DNA of 64,000 nucleotides from the NCBI RefSeq assembly GCF_052065835.1, contig NZ_JBQHTG010000001.1:868001-932000 (forward strand), in the 5' to 3' direction. This document shows positions 60,529-64,000 of this stretch, piece by piece (positions within the stretch are counted from its first letter, which is position 1; each line of letters starts with the position of its first letter). Origin of the DNA: Laedolimicola sp934402125. Its GTDB lineage: Bacteria; Bacillota; Clostridia; Lachnospirales; Lachnospiraceae. Under the pieces are notes generated by a model, which worked only from the letters and a program-made list of their open reading frames with translations, ran no database searches and was not told the origin of the DNA. The translations under genes and the position numbers were made by a program.

Positions 60529-61905
60529 CTAATACTTTACCAGTCCCATCACCAGCACCGTCATGTCGTCCGTAGGCTCTTTTTCCCGGTACTGGCGCAC
60601 CCGGGCCAGGATATAGGCAGCCAGATCCGCGGGATTTCCCGTCTGGTGCTCCAGAATAATATCCTTCATCAGCTTCTCCTGGTGGGCTGCCGGCAAGGCG
60701 TCCAGCACCCCGTCCGTCACCATGATAACCATGTCGCCGTCGTAGAGCTTCTTACTGGCGCAGTCCGGCTCCAGCTTATGAAAGACCCCTGCGGGCAGGC
60801 TGGTGGAAGAAATGGTTTCCACCCAGTTTTCCCGGCGGATAAATGTGGTGGACGCCCCCACCTTCAGAAATTCACAGATTCCGGTATACAGGTCCAGGGA
60901 GCTGATATCAATCGTAGAAAACACCTGGGCGTCGGAGCGTACAATCAGCGCGGAATTGATCATCCGCACTGCCGTCTCCTTGGAGAAGCCCGCCTCCAGA
61001 AATTGCTCCAGCAGATCGATGACCATTTCGCTGTCCCGGTAGGCCGCCATTCCCGATCCCATGCCGTCCGACAGAGCTCCGATAAACTGTCCCTCCCGGC
61101 ACTGCTGCAGGGAAAAATTGTCACCGGAAATGGTTTCCTTTCCCTTGGTGGCCTTCTCCACTCCACAGAGCACCCGGAAGTTGGTCCTCTCTACAAAGAG
61201 CACCGTTACCTGCTCGCTTCCCACAAAGGCCCTGCTGTCCCGTCCCGGCATCATGGCTTTTCTCATAAGCCGGGACAGCGCCTCCGCGATATCCCGGACT
61301 GCCACGCACCGCCGTCTGCGGGTGCTAATCGTCAAATAGACCTCCTGCCTCCGGTGCTCCTCCTGATAGACCAGCACCGAGTGGACACAGAGCCCCATTC
61401 CCCGGAGCTTCTTTGCCAGCCGCTGCTCCAGATCCTCGTCCGGTCTGGTATCCCAGGCATACTCCACCGTATCCGTCATGATCTGCGCCATTTCGTTGAG
61501 CTGCACTGCCACGGCCGCCCGATTTTCCTCCAGTCTGGTATTCCAGAGCAGCCTCATTTTCTCTGCCTTATCCAGCCGTCCCTCGTCTGGGAGCGGTTCC
61601 CCGCTCCTGTCCCCGGCTCCTCCGAGACTGAACGCCAGTCCCCGGAAAGCCTCCCTGTATTCCTCAATTCTGCGCTGTACCGGATGCTCCTGCTGCTCTG
61701 TCTCCACCGGAAGGGGCCGGAAAAGCCATACCATAATTCCGCCGCATATGACCGTCAGGGAACACACCAGAAGTCCCTGGGCCGCTCCCAGAAGGATTGC
61801 GTAATCCCGATCCATCTGCAGCATCCCCACGCCAATCTGCATGGCCGCCACACAGCTGCCTGCTACGATTCCGTAGAGCCATCCATAATTTTCCTCTCGT
61901 TTCAC
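60529..61905 (-). CDS. spoIIE: SpoIIE-family serine phosphatase, short form
   Basis: This is a 458-residue protein that starts with GTG behind AGGAGGAACAGAACA. Only two membrane helices (about residues 10-30 and 38-60) precede a linker and a C-terminal PP2C domain with GALSDGMGSGMAAYRDS near residue 275, VMVTDGVLDAL-type strand IMVTDGVLDALP, and the final PTDDMTVLVMGL. SpoIIE dephosphorylates SpoIIAA to release sigma-F in the forespore. Bacillus SpoIIE has about 827 residues and ten helices, so this one lacks most of the membrane part. Gene order around it and its Spo0A-type promoter support the name. Confidence 0.85.
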   Translation of the reverse strand: MKREENYGWLYGIVAGSCVAAMQIGVGMLQMDRDYAILLGAAQGLLVCSLTVICGGIMVWLFRPLPVETEQQEHPVQRRIEEYREAFRGLAFSLGGAGDRSGEPLPDEGRLDKAEKMRLLWNTRLEENRAAVAVQLNEMAQIMTDTVEYAWDTRPDEDLEQRLAKKLRGMGLCVHSVLVYQEEHRRQEVYLTISTRRRRCVAVRDIAEALSRLMRKAMMPGRDSRAFVGSEQVTVLFVERTNFRVLCGVEKATKGKETISGDNFSLQQCREGQFIGALSDGMGSGMAAYRDSEMVIDLLEQFLEAGFSKETAVRMINSALIVRSDAQVFSTIDISSLDLYTGICEFLKVGASTTFIRRENWVETISSTSLPAGVFHKLEPDCASKKLYDGDMVIMVTDGVLDALPAAHQEKLMKDIILEHQTGNPADLAAYILARVRQYREKEPTDDMTVLVMGLVKY

Positions 61906-61950
61906 TGTTCTGTTCCTCCTCGTCTTCTGTGTGTGTCTGTGTGATTGGAC

Positions 61951-61994
61951 ATTATAGAGGACAGAAACACATTTTTCTGTCAAAGGCTGTCGGC
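61951..61994 (-). promoter_or_regulatory. Spo0A-type promoter of spoIIE
   Basis: On the minus strand TTGACA (61978-61983) and TATAAT (61951-61956) are 21 bases apart, four more than usual for sigma-A but the spacing known for Spo0A-activated spoIIE and spoIIG. Read on the plus strand, TGTCAAA (61978-61984) and TGTCGGC (61988-61994) resemble the 0A box TGTCGAA in 6 and 5 of 7 positions, are 10 bases apart, and the first overlaps the -35. Confidence 0.75.
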
Positions 61995-62061
61995 GGATCT
62001 TCAAACTTTTCGGCAAAAGAATCCATAGAATTCCGTTTAAGAGGATAGAAGGCGTTAAAAA

Positions 62062-62094
62062 AAGGCTGCCGGAGTTTTCACCTCAGACAGCCTT
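62062..62094 (-). terminator. Terminator after divIC
   Basis: On the minus strand AAGGCTGTCTGAG pairs with CTCCGGCAGCCTT (12 of 13 positions) around GTGAAAA and is followed by seven T. It separates the hup-divIC unit from spoIIE. Confidence 0.88.
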
Positions 62095-62116
62095 CGCATT
62101 CCTTTACCGTATACCT

Positions 62117-62425
62117 TTATTTTTCCTTGGCCTTAAACAGGATCTCATCCGGGTAAACCAGTCCCAGCCGTTCCTTCGCCACCTCTTCCACGTACTTCTT
62201 GGTCTGTACGTACTTACCAAGCTCCTCGATCTCCTTGGAGCGCTGTTCTTCTTCCTCGATCTGTGCCAGGAGCTGTTGCTCCTGTTTCTGATAGACCAGA
62301 TTCTTCTGCTGGAGCCGATGCTTCGCATAAAAACCCGTTACCAGCAGACACAGCACTGTCAGTACGATCAGCTTGTATCCCATGCGTTGTCTTCGGTTTC
62401 TTCCGCGCCGGGTCTTCGTCGTCAT
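62117..62425 (-). CDS. divIC: Septum formation initiator DivIC/FtsB
   Basis: This is a 102-residue bitopic protein. A basic N terminus (TRRGRNRRQR) is followed by one membrane helix (LIVLTVLCLLVTGFYA), a heptad-rich coiled coil (residues 38-72) and the conserved tail YVEEVAKERLGLVYPDEILF. DivIC with FtsL stabilises the division septum. It lies between yabQ and spoIIE, as in Bacillus, although yabR is absent. Confidence 0.92.
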   Translation of the reverse strand: MTTKTRRGRNRRQRMGYKLIVLTVLCLLVTGFYAKHRLQQKNLVYQKQEQQLLAQIEEEEQRSKEIEELGKYVQTKKYVEEVAKERLGLVYPDEILFKAKEK

Positions 62426-62462
62426 AGCTCCTTTCGCCTCACTTTCCTGTAAAAATCTGTGT

Positions 62463-62804
62463 TTAGGTAGACTTTAAAGACATTATAACCTCTTTTATAC
62501 ATTTATGCAATTTCTTTCTTATAATACGGAAAATTTTGGCAAATTGCACATATAACAGCATTCCCAGCACCACCGCCGCCATGGCGAACCCCCGGACGGC
62601 TCCGCTGTTCTCCCGGTACAGCATCCGGAAAATCAAAAATCCGCAGAGCAGCCAGTAGGCCAGATCCTCCAGCGATATCCAGAACGTTCCATGAGCGATC
62701 AGCTTCCGGAGAATTCGGAAAAACTCGTACAGGAACGCCAGCGCCGCCCCACAGCATACAGCTTTTCCAAAAAGCTGCAATTCGAACAGAATCCCTCCGT
62801 CCAT
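62463..62804 (-). CDS. yabQ: Spore cortex protein YabQ
   Basis: This is a 113-residue membrane protein with three or four helices (AVCCGAALAFLYEFFRIL, LEDLAYWLLCGFLIFRMLY, AAVVLGMLLYVQFAKIF) and a basic tail. YabQ is required for spore cortex formation and is made in the mother cell under sigma-E. It starts three bases after the stop of yabP and precedes divIC by 37 bases, the standard order. The assignment relies on length, topology and place. Confidence 0.88.
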   Translation of the reverse strand: MDGGILFELQLFGKAVCCGAALAFLYEFFRILRKLIAHGTFWISLEDLAYWLLCGFLIFRMLYRENSGAVRGFAMAAVVLGMLLYVQFAKIFRIIRKKLHKCIKEVIMSLKST

Positions 62805-62807
62805 AGG

Positions 62808-63092
62808 CTATCGGAACAGGCGGCTGAGGACGGAAGCCCCCGCCTTATGGAAATCCGTAACCTCCGAATAGGCAATGCTGTCAATCCGGCCCTCGATATC
62901 CACCTCTCCCTTTTCCAGGGTCAGGCGGTTTACATGGAGATCGGCGCCTTTAATGGTCAGCATGCCCTGCTCCGTCTCCAGCAGAATCTCTGCAATATCG
63001 AAAGAAATCACATCGGTTACACCGCTGATGGTGCCGGTCCGCCGGTTGCTCAGAAGCAGCTTATGTGCCTTTGCATACTGCTTTTCCTCCAA
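62808..63092 (-). CDS. yabP: Sporulation protein YabP
   Basis: This is a 94-residue soluble protein with the YabP/YqfC fold pattern: HKLLLSNRRTGTISGVTDVISFD, EILLETEQGMLTIKGADLHV and LTLEKGEVDIEGRIDSIAYSE. In Bacillus it is made by the mother cell during spore formation with YabQ. It lies between rqcP and yabQ. It supports the view that the organism forms endospores. Confidence 0.92.
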   Translation of the reverse strand: MEEKQYAKAHKLLLSNRRTGTISGVTDVISFDIAEILLETEQGMLTIKGADLHVNRLTLEKGEVDIEGRIDSIAYSEVTDFHKAGASVLSRLFR

Positions 63093-63161
63093 AAAAAGAC
63101 CTCCCCATTCACTTAATCCATGATTAAATGTATGAAAAGGTCTTTCTCACTATTCCTGTTT

Positions 63162-63401
63162 TTAAAGATAACGATAAAGCTCCTTGGCGTCGTCCTTGCG
63201 AACGGTCTCCTGTACGTCCAGGACTTCTACCTTCACGGACTTGCTGCCAAACTGAATCTCAATCACGTCGCCCACCTTCACGTTCACAGACGCCTTGGCC
63301 ACCTTATTGTTGACCAGCACACGTCCTGCGTCGCAGGCTTCATTGGCTACGGTTCTCCGCTTAATCAGACGGGATATCTTTAAATATTTATCAAGACGCA
63401 T
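63162..63401 (-). CDS. rqcP: RqcP (YabO), S4-domain ribosome quality control protein
   Basis: This is a 79-residue S4 RNA-binding protein beginning MRLDKYLKISRLIKRRTVANEAC, with GRVLVNNKVAKASVNVKVGD. RqcP (also called Hsp15-like or YabO) works with RqcH to add alanine tails to stalled peptides on 50S subunits. It follows hup by three bases, so the two are co-transcribed. The link to hup instead of mazG differs from Bacillus but is common in clostridia. Confidence 0.93.
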   Translation of the reverse strand: MRLDKYLKISRLIKRRTVANEACDAGRVLVNNKVAKASVNVKVGDVIEIQFGSKSVKVEVLDVQETVRKDDAKELYRYL

Positions 63402-63404
63402 AGA

Positions 63405-63677
63405 TTAGTTCAGAGCATCCTTCAGTGCTTTTCCAGCCTTAAACTTCGGGGACTTGGAAGCTGCGATCTTCATGGTCTCGCCAGTCTGCGGATTTCTTCC
63501 TTCTCTTTCTGCTCTCTCAGATACCTCGAAGGTTCCGAAGCCAACCAGCTGGATCTTCTCACCCTTCTTCAGCTCTTCTGCAACAACATCTGTGAAAGCC
63601 TTCAGAGCCTTCTCTGCATCCTTCTTGGATAATTCAGTCTTCTCTGCGATAGCAGCAACTAATTCCATTCTGTTCAT
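63405..63677 (-). CDS. hup: HU family DNA-binding protein
   Basis: This is a 90-residue histone-like protein, the full HU length: ELVAAIAEKTELSKKDAEKALKAFTDVV, the conserved IQLVGFGTFEVSERAEREGRNPQTGE (key GFGTFEVSERAEREGRNPQT) and AASKSPKFKAGKALKDALN. It bends and packs DNA. It is behind a consensus promoter and AGGAGG and heads the unit rqcP-yabP-yabQ-divIC. Confidence 0.97.
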   Translation of the reverse strand: MNRMELVAAIAEKTELSKKDAEKALKAFTDVVAEELKKGEKIQLVGFGTFEVSERAEREGRNPQTGETMKIAASKSPKFKAGKALKDALN

Positions 63678-63759
63678 CTGGTAATTCCTCCTAATATATT
63701 ACTACTTCTTTTTGTCGATGATATGTCTGTGTGTGCGTTCTTTCATATCTTCTTTCCTA

Positions 63760-63788
63760 TTTATACCCGTTTCTTGTAGGTTTGTCAA
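63760..63788 (-). promoter_or_regulatory. Promoter of hup
   Basis: On the minus strand a consensus TTGACA and TATAAA are separated by 17 bases, with the -10 about 85 bases upstream of the hup ATG. A strong promoter suits an abundant protein. Confidence 0.8.
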
Positions 63789-63816
63789 GGTATTTTAGGT
63801 TTTGCCGCCGGATTTC

Positions 63817-64000
63817 TCAGGCGAAAATCGGAGCGATCGCAGCCGCCAGCGCGTCCTTCTGAGCCTGTGCTTCTGCCAGATCCTTTCCGAGCGTAGTAAA
63901 GTAGGTTTTAATCTTCGGCTCTGTTCCGGAAGGACGTACAATGACCTCTGCGCCACCCTCCAGACGGTATGCCAGAACGTTTGCCGCCGGGAGACCGGTC
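63817..64000 (-). CDS. Phosphohexomutase, C-terminal part (gene continues beyond the window)
   Basis: The last 60 residues of a phosphoglucomutase/phosphomannomutase are encoded here. GLPAANVLAYRLEGGAEVIVRPSGTEPKIKTYF includes the phosphate-binding loop RPSGTEPKIK, followed by an alanine-rich helix and a TGA stop at 63817-63819. It is related to, but clearly different from, the enzyme at 26571-28064 in the GDP-fucose operon. This copy is probably the general PgcA-type enzyme of glucose metabolism, since it stands among housekeeping genes. The start lies outside the window. Confidence 0.88.
   Translation of the reverse strand, partial: TGLPAANVLAYRLEGGAEVIVRPSGTEPKIKTYFTTLGKDLAEAQAQKDALAAAIAPIFA

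Noticed and set aside
60646..61944. Open frame of 432 codons on the plus strand
   Set aside because: It is antisense to spoIIE; the minus frame has PP2C motifs, a GTG start with AGGAGG and a mapped-looking promoter.

Overview
The window looks like a chromosomal segment of an endospore-forming clostridium, most probably of the Lachnospiraceae type. The right end carries the conserved Firmicute block hup-rqcP-yabP-yabQ-divIC-spoIIE-tilS-hpt-ftsH in the order known from Bacillus and Clostridium. The spoIIE gene has a Spo0A-type promoter. Signal peptides, lipoboxes, YesM/YesN regulation, LoaP and VanZ all fit a Gram-positive anaerobe. No rRNA, CRISPR array, insertion sequence or phage gene was found. 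There is one tRNA gene (Pro, CGG).

Region 1 (about 0.4-21.3 kb, all minus strand) is one long surface-polysaccharide or teichoic-acid-type cluster. It starts with a strong promoter and the processive antiterminator gene loaP. A hairpin terminator with a GAAA loop follows, and then 18 genes: glycosyltransferases, a Wzx flippase, a Wzy polymerase, dTDP-3-amino-3,6-dideoxyhexose genes (FdtA/FdtB type), an IspD/TarI-type cytidylyltransferase with an SDR and a CDP-alditol phosphotransferase, and LicD. At the distal end is a phosphocholine module: a winged-helix/cytidylyltransferase/choline-kinase fusion, LicC, LicA and LicB. That module has its own promoter behind a second hairpin, and the cluster ends in three tandem terminators. 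DNA from about 19.3 kb leftwards is clearly more AT-rich than the rest, which suggests an exchangeable island downstream of a fixed loaP/first-transferase head. Together the genes suggest a LoaP-controlled, Wzx/Wzy-made polymer decorated with phosphocholine.

Region 2 (21.4-36.0 kb) holds an AGCS amino-acid symporter, a two-gene chromate-type transporter, and a GDP-L-fucose operon (manC-gmd-fcl-manA-phosphohexomutase) running into larB-larC1 for nickel-pincer cofactor synthesis. The C-terminal half of LarC is encoded separately, across the transporter genes, by an internally deleted LarC-like gene. A divergent AraC regulator faces manC across a region with repeated ACAGGTAT elements. A lone sugar-binding lipoprotein and a membrane-anchored SGNH hydrolase follow.

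Region 3 (36.1-48.7 kb) is a fucose-themed uptake locus. It has a RbsABC-like ABC transporter with two permeases and the mutarotase FucU. A sensing operon consists of a lysophospholipase-like hydrolase, a DUF1002 protein, response regulator YesN, kinase YesM and an anchored sugar-binding protein. The transporter promoter has two 9-bp direct repeats 21 bp apart just upstream of its -35, a plausible YesN site.

Region 4 (48.8-64 kb) is mostly housekeeping: a cytidylate-kinase-like protein just before it, a large unclassified membrane protein, a 170-bp near-perfect inverted repeat, pgi, tRNA-Pro, vanZ with a GH13 alpha-glucosidase/amylase, an FSA-type transaldolase, ftsH, hpt, tilS, a short spoIIE, the divIC/yabQ/yabP/rqcP/hup group, and the 3' end of a second phosphohexomutase gene.
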